From assembly GCF_000005505.3 (NCBI RefSeq), contig NC_016133.3:55889237-55953236 (forward strand): a stretch of 64,000 bases of DNA. Direction: 5' to 3'. The notes beneath the pieces are model-generated. The model was not told where the DNA came from and searched no databases. It saw only the letters and a list, made by a program, of their open reading frames with translations. Below, one piece after another: positions 55,728 to 64,000 of the stretch (position 1 is the stretch's first letter; every line of letters starts with the position of its first letter). The stretch is from Brachypodium distachyon. Its lineage: Eukaryota > Streptophyta > Magnoliopsida > Poales > Poaceae. Made by a program: the position numbers and the translations under genes.

Positions 55728-56739
55728 CTCTTGCCGTCTCTGCCGTCATGGGGATTTGATAAAAGTGGAGGGGCATGTGAGACTCACTTATTAGTGCTCC
55801 TCCTACTTACTAATTACTTAACTCTGTTTGTTGCCTTTTTTCTTTTGTTATTTGTTACTTCATCTATTGTTTTTAAAGTTTAAAGCTGGGTGTCACTAAA
55901 GCAGAGGGTGATGGTAAAGTGGTGGAGAAAAAGGCTAGTAGCAGTTCTGATTAAGGTAGGTAATTGTTCTGCTTCCTAGGATGACTGGATCTTCACTTAG
56001 CTTGTATTAGTAGGTTGATTAATCTAATCCGGTGGGTGGCCAGGGAAGAAAGGTGAGTTGTTTTTGGCAAGAGGGGATAGTTTTGTTTGTTTGAGTGTCT
56101 GACACTAGCTAGTCGGTGTGTCTCTGGATTCTTGAGAAAAGCAAAAAATTGAAGATGCTACCAAAGGATAGGAATAGGTGAAGACTGCCGGCAGGAAATA
56201 TCATGTGGAAAATGCTAAAGAGAAATGCTTGTTTTTGTTAGCGAAAGCGGGAATCGGGTTAGGAGGGGACTTAATTGTTCAGATGATGATGGCCCAATCA
56301 ATATTCGAACGAGAACTAAAGGCCCACTTTATAGTTCCGGCATGCCAAATTATATTCTTTTTTTAGAGGAGCCAAATTATATTCGGATGCTCATGATGCC
56401 ATGTCCTGGTATTCGGCCCAACGTTATTGCTCCAATATGAAATAGAGGGCCCTTTGTTCGTTTCAGCTGACAGGCCAGGCCCAGGCTCGCGCATGGGCCA
56501 TCATCAATTTACGAACACAGTTGTCAAAAAACAAAAAAATCAATAAAAAAATCAACTTACGAACACAAATCACGAGGCAACCGAGATAGATCGTCGTCTC
56601 GCTGCCACACAAACGAAAAATGAACCGAAATTTTCTCGGCCATAGACATCGAAGCAAAGCAGCCGCGCCTGCGCGCGCTTGTGTGGCCAAAAGAGCAGGG
56701 CTGGTGGGTAGACTGTCGGCGAGCCGGAGGAGCTAAGCC

Positions 56740-58455
56740 ATGCCCCCCATGTCAGTGTCGGCCGTCCTGCCGCCGCCGCCGGCACCTTCTCCTCCAGCCG
56801 CGATCACCAAGAGCTTGCCGCGCCGCGCGCCGGCGAGACTGGCCTCGGCGGCCACCGCCTCGGCTAGTGCGTTGCTGGCCGTGACCCCGCCGGCCGCGCG
56901 CGCCGCGACGTTCTCCACGGAGGATGTCGCCGGATCGCTCACCAAGGTACGCCACGCGCGGCCCTGCTTGCAGCTCAGGATTATTGGGTGGCATTGTGTC
57001 ATTGTGTGGCTGAGTACTGGATGGATTGGTTTGTTGTTGTTGGATTTTGGGTTAGGTGGTGGACACGGTGGACCAGGTCATCGGCGTGGGCGGCAAGGTC
57101 GCGGAGCTGTCCGTGACAGTGCTCAGGGCGCTGGGCGAGGCCGCGAAGCCGGCGCTGCCGGTGCTGCAGAGCGCGGGCGAGCAGGCCCTGAAGCTCGCCT
57201 CGCCGGCGGTCTCCGACGCCTCCAGGCAGGCCACGGCGGCGCTCCAGGGCGCCGGCGTCGACCCCGCCCCCGTCCTCTCTGCCGCCAAGGTATATACGCA
57301 CACTACGCTCAAAACTCGATCTCATTCATCTCAGGGCGTTCGTTCTTCCCGATCGATCAGATCATCCCAGGGCAAAATCAAATCTCGATTCGATTCGATG
57401 ACTGACGCTGTTCTGTTCAGTAGACCTTCGCCGACGCGGCGCAGCAGGGCGGCAAGGTCGTTGACGCCGCGAAGCCGGTCGCGTCGGCGGCGGTGGAGAC
57501 CATCGTGTCCTTCGGGGCCGCGGACTACGTCGTGGCCGCCGGTGCCGCGTTGCTCGCCTACCTGCTCCTGCCGCCGGCCTTGTCACTGGTCTCGTACAGC
57601 CTACGAGGCTACAAAGGTAGCGGCATTCCATCTTTTGCTTCAAATTTGTAGGCGAGCATCGTAAACGAAATGTTCTTCCGTTGCTGACTCTGTCGCTGCA
57701 TTGCACTGTGTGGCATGATCAAAGGTGACCTGAGCCCAGCTCAAGTTCTCGACATGGTCACTTCTCAAGGTTACCTGCTCGTCGACGTGCGGAGCGAGAA
57801 GGACAAGGGCAAGGCCGGCGTGCCACAGCTCCCCTCGAACGCAAAGAACAAGCTCATCTCTTTGCCGTACGGATTCTTTATTTTGCCATAGAAGTAACCT
57901 AGGCATCTCTGCATCTTCCATTGCCATTTGTGAAAACTGTCTACCTTGTACTCACTCAGGCTGGAAGAGCTTCCGAAAAAGATAAAGGACATGGTGCGCA
58001 ACGCGAGGCGAACCGAGGCGGAGATCGCCGCGCTGAAGATCTCCTACCTCAAGAGGGTCGGCAAGGGTTCCAACATCGTCGTCATGGACTCGTCGGTGCA
58101 CCGGCAGACATCTTTTCTGCATCTTCCTCTGATGACGAATGAACACAGCGTTCACTCTGACCTCTGAACATGTCTTCCTGGGAAATGCAGGTACTGTGAC
58201 AATGCAAAGATTGTGGCGAGGACACTGAACAGCGTAGGGTTCAACAACTGCTGGGTCATGGCCGGCGGCTTCTCCGGCGGGAAAGGGTGGGCGCAAAGCC
58301 GCCTCGGGACGGACTCCTACAACCTCTCCGTCGTCGAAGTCGTGAAGCCATCGCGCATAATCCCTGCATCCGCTGGTCGGTTTGTGACGGCTTCGTCGAC
58401 CTCGACAACCTCCGGGACGAATCGCAAGCTTCTTCCTGGCAGTGTGGACGGCTGA
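56740..58455 (+). CDS. CAS: Chloroplast calcium-sensing receptor (CAS), thylakoid rhodanese-like protein
   Basis: Six exons: 56740-56946, 57056-57289, 57424-57616, 57725-57866, 57960-58091, 58191-58455, joining to 390 aa (Arabidopsis CAS is similar). Residues 1 to about 33 are rich in S, A, P and R, a chloroplast transit peptide. AARAATFSTEDVAGSLTK may hold a lumenal cleavage area. Residues 70-180 form the acidic/alanine-rich N-terminal part. One membrane helix lies at about 184-206 (VVAAGAALLAYLLLPPALSL). A C-terminal rhodanese-like domain follows (YLLVDVRSEKDKGKAG to GGFSGGKGWAQSRLGTDSYN). The domain lacks the catalytic cysteine, as known for CAS, so it is not a sulfurtransferase. CAS binds calcium with low affinity and acts in stomatal closure, state transitions and thylakoid phosphorylation signalling. 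The exon 3 acceptor is the second AG of CAGTAG. Confidence 0.94.
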
Positions 58456-58762
58456 GAGAAGCTGGCGGAGCGCTGTAGAAATCCCATATCCATTTATTCC
58501 CAGTTCCAACTCTTGTTCTGTATATATACATTCAGTTCTTCTGTAACCTGTACAATTTTAGTACTGTATGAGTCCTTTGTCAATTTTCTTCTCATTTTTT
58601 GACAAAATAGGGTGGGAAAAACCACTGTTTCATTTTACTGAAACCCAAACTGGGAAAGTATGAATTCAAAGAGTACAGCATCTTGCAGTTAAAGACGGTA
58701 ACGAGCACAAACTAAAACTGCTGCCACAGGCGGCCAGAGATTTTAGAAGGCTTAAAACAAAC

Positions 58763-59055
58763 TCAAACAACATCACCATTGCTCTTGGTGTACTCCTCAA
58801 TCACCCTCTGAAGTTTGAGTCTCAGCATGCTGTGCTCCATCACTGGGGTCTCCACTCCAGGATTCAGTGGAAAGGGAGAGAAGGGATCAAGGGAACAACT
58901 CCCCTCAAGCTTTTCAGCCGAGGAGGCAAACCATTTCTGGAGTCATCGGAGCCAGCTCAAGTGCATCAGAGAGCTTCAGCAAAGCTGAAGATGTGGAGCT
59001 TTCAGAAGATTGTAAACTTGCGTGCAGAAAGCATCGATCAGATTCATCATCGGCT
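58763..59055 (-). pseudogene. Unrecognised gene remnant, C-terminal, frameshifted
   Basis: On the minus strand two frames give protein-like text. Upstream: ADDESDRCFLHASLQSSESS, then SALLKLSDALELAPMTPE. About 45 bp later, in another frame: WFASSAEKLEGSCSLDPFSP, then NPGVETPVMEHSMLRLKLQR and VIEEYTKSNGDVV, ending in TGA at 58763-58765. Composition is that of a real protein C-terminus with a basic/leucine helix. A one-base frameshift near 58935 joins the two parts. No upstream exons fit before the F-box gene at 59414, so it is either a relic or the last exon of a gene interrupted by rearrangement. The family is unknown to me. Confidence 0.4.
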
Positions 59056-59413
59056 CTTGTTTAGAGTACAAGCTCTTTGTTTCTTGCTTACTGAAGCATA
59101 TAGTACTACCTTATATGCATCGAATAGAGTTACTGGAAGGAATCAAAGTTGCCAGAACAAATATCACTATTTAGGAGACTTGGTATGGATTTGCGAGATA
59201 TCCAGTTTAATGAACTCATAAGATTCACTAAACAGCAGGGAGTACATTTAAGTTAAAACAAAATTTAAAGATAGACTGAGATAGCAGTAAACTTTAGTCA
59301 AGACCACATGTTTTTGATGTTCACAATACCACCTGAACAAGTTGGCATGGCAGTACAATTTGATGGAAAAAAGAAGTAAAATGGATTGTAAATTGTAATT
59401 ATAGACGCCGATC

Positions 59414-60487
59414 TCAAAAACCAAGAATCGGCACCAGGTTCTCTCCATATCTTAAAGTACGGTGAAACATGCCTGTCTGGTCTGCTAATTGTATGCTTCC
59501 ATCCCATGGATCATAGTAGAACCATCGGTCGTCATCGATGGCGTCCTTCTGCAGCAAGATCCTTCCATCAGTCATCACCTCCAAAGGGAACCACCCAAAG
59601 TAGTGCGGGCCAAGCCCAAAGTCCATTTCGTCGGGCATCCCAACTACTTGTGTGACATCAATTACAAAGCCCTTTGACCATACATTGTTTGCATAGTCTC
59701 TCAGTATCCATATGTCAATCCTATTGTCTGGAATGCAGCAAATGAAACATAGCAAACCCTGCATTTCTCTCAGTTCAATGGGCCAATCGAATTCGCTCGG
59801 CCAATCTGGCAGTGGCTTCACACTCCATGCTTCCTTCTCAAGATTGAACAGTAGTAGCTTGCCATTCTCATCAAAAGAGTCTTGCGATAACATATGCAAG
59901 TTGCCATTGACATAGGATGTACGACCAGATACAGTAAATGCAGGACAAGGAGGGGACTCTGCTTTCCACCATGAGCAGTCCAAACCAACAGTGAACACCT
60001 CACAAGTATCTGGAGTACCAAGTGTTATGCTGATCACCTTGTATTTTCCAAGTGACGACACAAAGCCAAATCCTGTGAAGTGGGTGTCATCTAAATCCCA
60101 AGAAGCATGAGGCACATATACTAATTCTCGTGTAGCAGGATTTGACAACAGGTAGCCATCATCGTAAGCAAGACAAATTAGATCACGGCAGGAATTAATC
60201 ATAACAAAATTTTCCAGCAATGGGAGTCTGTAATAATCTTCCAATTTGTCCTCTTCGGTGAGACGCTCAATATTGATAGAGTTAACACCATGTGGGATGT
60301 CGTAAGATCCATGCAGGAGATGAACTTTTGATTGAGATTGCTGTCTATGCAACTCGATTAAGTGGCGGCTAGAGATGGCTGAATGCCAAGCCTTGCACAC
60401 ACATCGACACCTCAGCAGCGATTTCACAGGAAGCAATATCAAGATCTCATTGATGATCAAATCGTCTGGAATGCTCCTGCATTTCAT
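59414..60487 (-). CDS. F-box protein with F-box-associated domain
   Basis: Intact single coding exon, 357 aa. Residues 5-45 are an F-box (IPDDLIINEILILLPVKSLL then RCRCVCKAWHSAISS). The remainder is a beta-rich FBA-type region with NSCRDLICLAYDDGYLLSNP, GFGFVSSLGKYKVISI and a C-terminal WFYYDPWDGSIQ block. By family knowledge it binds SKP1 through the F-box and selects substrates for SCF ubiquitin ligase; the target cannot be told. There is no lesion, unlike the F-box gene at 33838. The ATG at 60487 is the first in frame and lies 38 nt inside an exon whose acceptor is predicted at 60526-60527. Confidence 0.92.
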   Translation of the reverse strand: MKCRSIPDDLIINEILILLPVKSLLRCRCVCKAWHSAISSRHLIELHRQQSQSKVHLLHGSYDIPHGVNSINIERLTEEDKLEDYYRLPLLENFVMINSCRDLICLAYDDGYLLSNPATRELVYVPHASWDLDDTHFTGFGFVSSLGKYKVISITLGTPDTCEVFTVGLDCSWWKAESPPCPAFTVSGRTSYVNGNLHMLSQDSFDENGKLLLFNLEKEAWSVKPLPDWPSEFDWPIELREMQGLLCFICCIPDNRIDIWILRDYANNVWSKGFVIDVTQVVGMPDEMDFGLGPHYFGWFPLEVMTDGRILLQKDAIDDDRWFYYDPWDGSIQLADQTGMFHRTLRYGENLVPILGF

Positions 60488-60525
60488 TGTTGCAATGTTG
60501 CCGTTGTTTAATACTGAAACTCTAT

Positions 60526-62051
60526 CTGCTCACACAAACAAACAAAACTTATGGATAATAGAGAAATTACACAGGACAGGAGCATTTCAGTTTAGCTAAA
60601 TAAACGCCCTCCATTTTAGATGTCATCTATAATGTGTGTCAATAACCTTTTGAACCTTTAACATCTACTATACACAGGACAGGAGCATTTCAGTTTATCA
60701 TGTGCAAATTTTCTTACTAGAATTGTCAGAAAATACTTTCATCTCATTATACTTTAGTAATTTTGCGCAACACAATGTCCAAAACGACAAGTAAAATGCA
60801 TAGAGGTATCAATATTTAGGGTATATTTCCCTGATCACTGTCAGTTATAGTGTGTGGTTAGGAGGCGTGCTCGGATTGGTATGCGTCAGTATATAACTGC
60901 ATACACTATTCTTGTGATCGCAAAAAAGGTATATATTTGACATAAAAGAATGCAATCAGCTATACAGAATCTTCTCAAAACCTCTTAGATAAATCGATAT
61001 TGTGAAAAATTTCTAATCTATCTATTATATAGTTAAAGCAAGAGGACAATAAGTCACCACGTTCGTCCAAATAGGCTAAAATATATGCATCGTTTATTAT
61101 TGGTGGTTCGAAACTATAATACTCCAGTACATATTACACATGATTTCACGCATTTTATCGTGCTAGAGCACGTGTACGTCATATGCCACCCAGGCACGGA
61201 CGTGCATGCAGATCTAGTTGATCTCTAGGACATGCATATATCAGACATCCAGTCAATATCTATGTATATGCATCATCGCTTATATATGCACACAAATGCA
61301 TCTGCTGTTGTGCATGCACTTGGCAATTATGAGCCCATCGATGGTCTTGCATGCTTAGGTGAAACCCTCAATGTAAATAAAGGAACCTAGATTTATGTCC
61401 ATGAGGACTTGAATCTAGACCGTTTGATTGTGCTTCCGCTCCCCCACTCAATTGTGTAAGTTTTACCTTAACAACAACAATCTTCGATCCACACAATTTT
61501 CTATAATACATTTATGTAAATAGTTTGGGCAAAACTGCAAAAGCCAATCATGCTTGCTTAGTACTACTGTAAATTTTAAAATTATTGTTACTGATAATAT
61601 CAAATGGTAATGTAATGACTAAATAAACCAAACCTTGATACATAGCAAGTAACCAGCACAAATGATAATACCAAACATATAAACTATAGTAAATCTAGCC
61701 ACAAATTTGCTCAAGTTCTGTCGGAATATAAGAGTCAACCAAGTGGACATACGCATTGAGCAAACAACCAGGGAGCTAGTTCACATGTGACAGAATCAAA
61801 CAGACATACACAGTAACGAATCAAACAATCATGCCCTCGTTACAGGATGCTCTAGAGTCATCGGTCGAGCATATGCACTGAATTATTGTGAACTATTCGA
61901 ATCCCTTCAAGGAAACAATCTATGGATCCAAGGTTTGCGCTCGTGAAGTGGTAAGAGAGGGCAGATCAACAGAGATTAACTAGCTGCAGGGGCCCAAGAG
62001 GCTGGAGGCGGCGGGGTAGGGATAAACTAGGGGAGGGCGGGGAAATCTCAC
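60526..62051 (-). other. Predicted 5' UTR intron of the F-box gene
   Basis: A strong donor (CGCCG, then GTGAGATTT) reads at 62051 on the minus strand, after a GC-rich exon-like stretch (62052 to about 62230). A T/G-rich acceptor ending TGTGAGCAG reads at 60526. The resulting 1.5-kb intron is AT-rich and free of genes. The GC-rich 5' exon has no ORF joined to the coding exon, so it would be purely leader. Confidence 0.45.
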
Positions 62052-62230
62052 CGGCGGCGGGGGGAACTGATGGAGATGCCGGTGGCCGGAGGACGCTGCC
62101 TCGAGACGCTCATCTCTGCCTTCCTCTCACGCTCGCTTTCCGTCGATCGCCCCCATCTCCCGTTGTTCCCCGGAGCCTCCTCCGTACCCTGCCTGGGCGA
62201 ATCGGCGTGTGTGCGAATGGAGACGACAGA

Positions 62231-63009
62231 GGCGCCGATTCGGTGGAAATGGAAATAAGGTCCACGATGGTCTACGCGAGCAGGCCCTTAGGCCCATATA
62301 AACATGGACAGGCCCATACAAATGTGCACGGCCGAGGGCAACATAGCCCATTAGCTCCGGCTCCATTTCTCAACGAGAACAGAAACCAAATTCTGCAGCA
62401 TACAATACGAGTAGTGTACCCACATATTTAGTTATACGATGCTAATATTGCACAGTTCAGTAATCAAGCAGTCACGAACTGCCCACAGTTTAGTAAGTGA
62501 CGTGAATTTGTATAACAATTTATACAAATCTAAATCAGTTATTTTGGGAGGGAAAGAGTATGCAAGGGAGATGTGAAGGTCCGGTTGAACCAACATACAG
62601 ATGAAGAGTGTGAGAAACTTCCTAGGGTATACAAGACAAACTTGTGTGAAATGAATTGAAAGCTCGTCTAAAGCTCATTCTCGTCTCAAAACACAATTCC
62701 AGCTAGAGAGGAAGTCTACATGACATTGGAAAAAAAGCTATGGCATGCCATGTGACAGAGCTGGAATATTTGTACACCGAAACATATACAGTCCTGAATT
62801 TCATGACTCGATCTCATCCCTGTAGCGAACGCAATGCAGGAGAGACGAAACGAGGCAGGCGGAATGCTGATCGTATCGGGAGAGGAACACACACACGCGC
62901 GCCTTCTCATTTAGAAACTTGGCGAACTGCCAACAGAGGAGTAATCGACCGCCGGTTGAAGAAAAAGCGGCCGCCTGCCATTTAGCAAATCAGCAGTACA
63001 GAATGTGAA
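62231..63009. other. F-box upstream region and TBL 3' flank
   Basis: Contains repeated GGCCCAT/AGGCCCA words (about 62286-62345), which resemble site II promoter motifs of housekeeping plant genes and fit a promoter for the minus-strand F-box gene. No other gene seen. Confidence 0.4.
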
Positions 63010-64000
63010 TTAACCGCTAAGCAAATGGAGCAGCAGCTCGTTCCAGGCGTCGACGGGCCCGGGCAAGCACCAGTGCACGCAGTCGATGCCGAAGCCGACC
63101 TTCTCGTGCGGCCAGTGCCCGTACCGCCCTGGGTGCCCGTCGCCCCTCATCTGCATCATCTCGCTCACGTCCATCAGCACCAGCCTCCCCTTCTTTCCAT
63201 CGCCATTGCTTTGATCCGCCTCGCTGGCCGCGGCCCTGAACTCCTCCACCTGCGCGGCGTGGAACGCCTCCTCGGTCTCCGGCAGCCTCGTCTCGTTCCC
63301 CCGATACGGGCTTCTCCTCACGCAATCCCCTCCGTCGTACCACTTCCCGTTCTCGTAGTGCGGCGGCGCCACCGTCCGCACCACCACAGTTCCCCGGAAC
63401 CCCGCCAGCGCCTCGAGCGCCGTCCGGAACGCCGCGCGCACCGCGTACTCCGGAGCCACGGCCATAGCGTTGTCCTGGTCCGCCCCGGCACTGCATTCGT
63501 GGTTGACGCAGCCGAGGCGGCGGCCGCGCTCGTAGAGCACGGTGGGGCGGGTGAACCACTTGGCGCCGTTGAGCACCACGTAGTCGTAATCCAACACGTG
63601 GCCGGACCACTCCGGGTCGGGCTCGTCGAGGAACACGTTGTGCGGGTCCATGAACTGCAGCGCGCCGGCGCGGGTCAGGTTCCACCGCACCAGGAACGGC
63701 GTCCAGAACACGGCCACCGTGAAACCATGCTCCTCGTAGCGGTACTTGCGGGTGCAGTGGACGCAGTCCTTGGCGCCGCCGATCTCCGTCGGCTGCCCCG
63801 CCCCCGCCGTCTGGGAGAGGAGGCACATGAGGGACTGCATGTGGTTGCGGGCCACGGAGTCGCCCACGAAGGCCATGGACTTGCCGCGCACGATCCGGAA
63901 GAACGCGGCGGCGTCGAAGCGGCGGAGGTCGCAGCCGTGGGGCTGCCAACGCCACTGCAAGATGGACGCGAGCCCCGGCTTGCCGTACTTCATGCAGTCC
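63010..64000 (-). CDS. TBL-type polysaccharide O-acetyltransferase (partial)
   Basis: 330 codons, truncated by the right edge. The frame continues upstream of the listed methionine as DCMKYGKPGL, the usual CMKYGRP region of the TBL domain, so the true N-terminus (membrane anchor and first half of the TBL domain) lies outside. The PC-esterase (DUF231) part follows: GDS motif in FVGDSVARNH, then YDYVVLNGAKWFTRPTVLYE, RTVAPPHYENGKWYDGGDC, and the catalytic DxxH in DCVHWCLPGPVDAWNELL near the C-terminus. All expected catalytic residues (Ser, Asp, His) are present. The family transfers acetyl groups to xylan, xyloglucan, mannan or pectin in the Golgi; the substrate is not deducible here. No frame breaks are visible. 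Confidence 0.93.
   Translation of the reverse strand, partial: DCMKYGKPGLASILQWRWQPHGCDLRRFDAAAFFRIVRGKSMAFVGDSVARNHMQSLMCLLSQTAGAGQPTEIGGAKDCVHCTRKYRYEEHGFTVAVFWTPFLVRWNLTRAGALQFMDPHNVFLDEPDPEWSGHVLDYDYVVLNGAKWFTRPTVLYERGRRLGCVNHECSAGADQDNAMAVAPEYAVRAAFRTALEALAGFRGTVVVRTVAPPHYENGKWYDGGDCVRRSPYRGNETRLPETEEAFHAAQVEEFRAAASEADQSNGDGKKGRLVLMDVSEMMQMRGDGHPGRYGHWPHEKVGFGIDCVHWCLPGPVDAWNELLLHLLSG

Overview
The window is nuclear DNA of a grass, most likely a pooid (Brachypodium- or Triticeae-like). Genes have GT-AG introns and very GC-rich first exons. The proteins have monocot character: a Hox16-like HD-Zip protein, an RH33/RH48-type helicase and grass F-box families. The repeats are grass MITEs (Stowaway, Tourist-like), an Au SINE, LINE 3' ends and Helitron-type ends. 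No LTR retrotransposon was recognised, so this is a gene-rich segment. The species cannot be fixed from the sequence alone.

Layout. 1-10 kb: no convincing gene; tandem repeats and many small DNA transposons, with one Au SINE. 10.2-14.7 kb (-): ten-exon DEAD-box RNA helicase. 15.0-17.6 kb (+): six-exon MAT2B/RmlD-like NAD(P)-binding protein, head-to-head with the helicase across 315 bp. 20.2 kb (+): CLE peptide hormone gene. 22.4-28.6 kb: Helitron-like termini, a Stowaway and a 436-bp tandem duplication. 29.1 kb (-): small acidic protein of unknown function. 29.9-31.9 kb (-): electron transfer flavoprotein beta subunit. 32.7 kb (+): frameshifted aldehyde dehydrogenase fragment. 33.8-35.1 kb (-): F-box gene broken by one stop and one frameshift. 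36.2-42.3 kb (-): four tandem one-exon RING-H2 (ATL-like) E3 ligase genes, with two decayed LINE 3' ends between copies 1-2 and 2-3. 42.3-47 kb: no gene. 47-48.3 kb (-): HD-Zip I transcription factor. 48.8-56.7 kb: no gene. 56.7-58.5 kb (+): chloroplast thylakoid calcium-sensing protein CAS. 58.8-59.1 kb (-): a frameshifted gene remnant. 59.4-60.5 kb (-): intact F-box gene, probably with a 5' UTR intron reaching 62.05 kb. 63.0 kb to the right edge (-): C-terminal part of a TBL-type polysaccharide O-acetyltransferase.

The genes do not form one pathway. They are ordinary grass housekeeping and signalling genes (RNA metabolism, mitochondrial electron transfer, chloroplast calcium signalling, ubiquitination, peptide hormone, transcription, cell wall acetylation). 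The most dynamic part is the RING-H2 array, where gene, flanks and an adjacent LINE remnant appear to have been copied together. I found no operon-like or clearly novel system. The best leads are the RING-H2/LINE array, the CLE leader with an overlapping two-codon uORF, and the unrecognised gene remnant downstream of CAS. Exon boundaries were derived by hand from splice consensus and reading-frame continuity, without transcript data.
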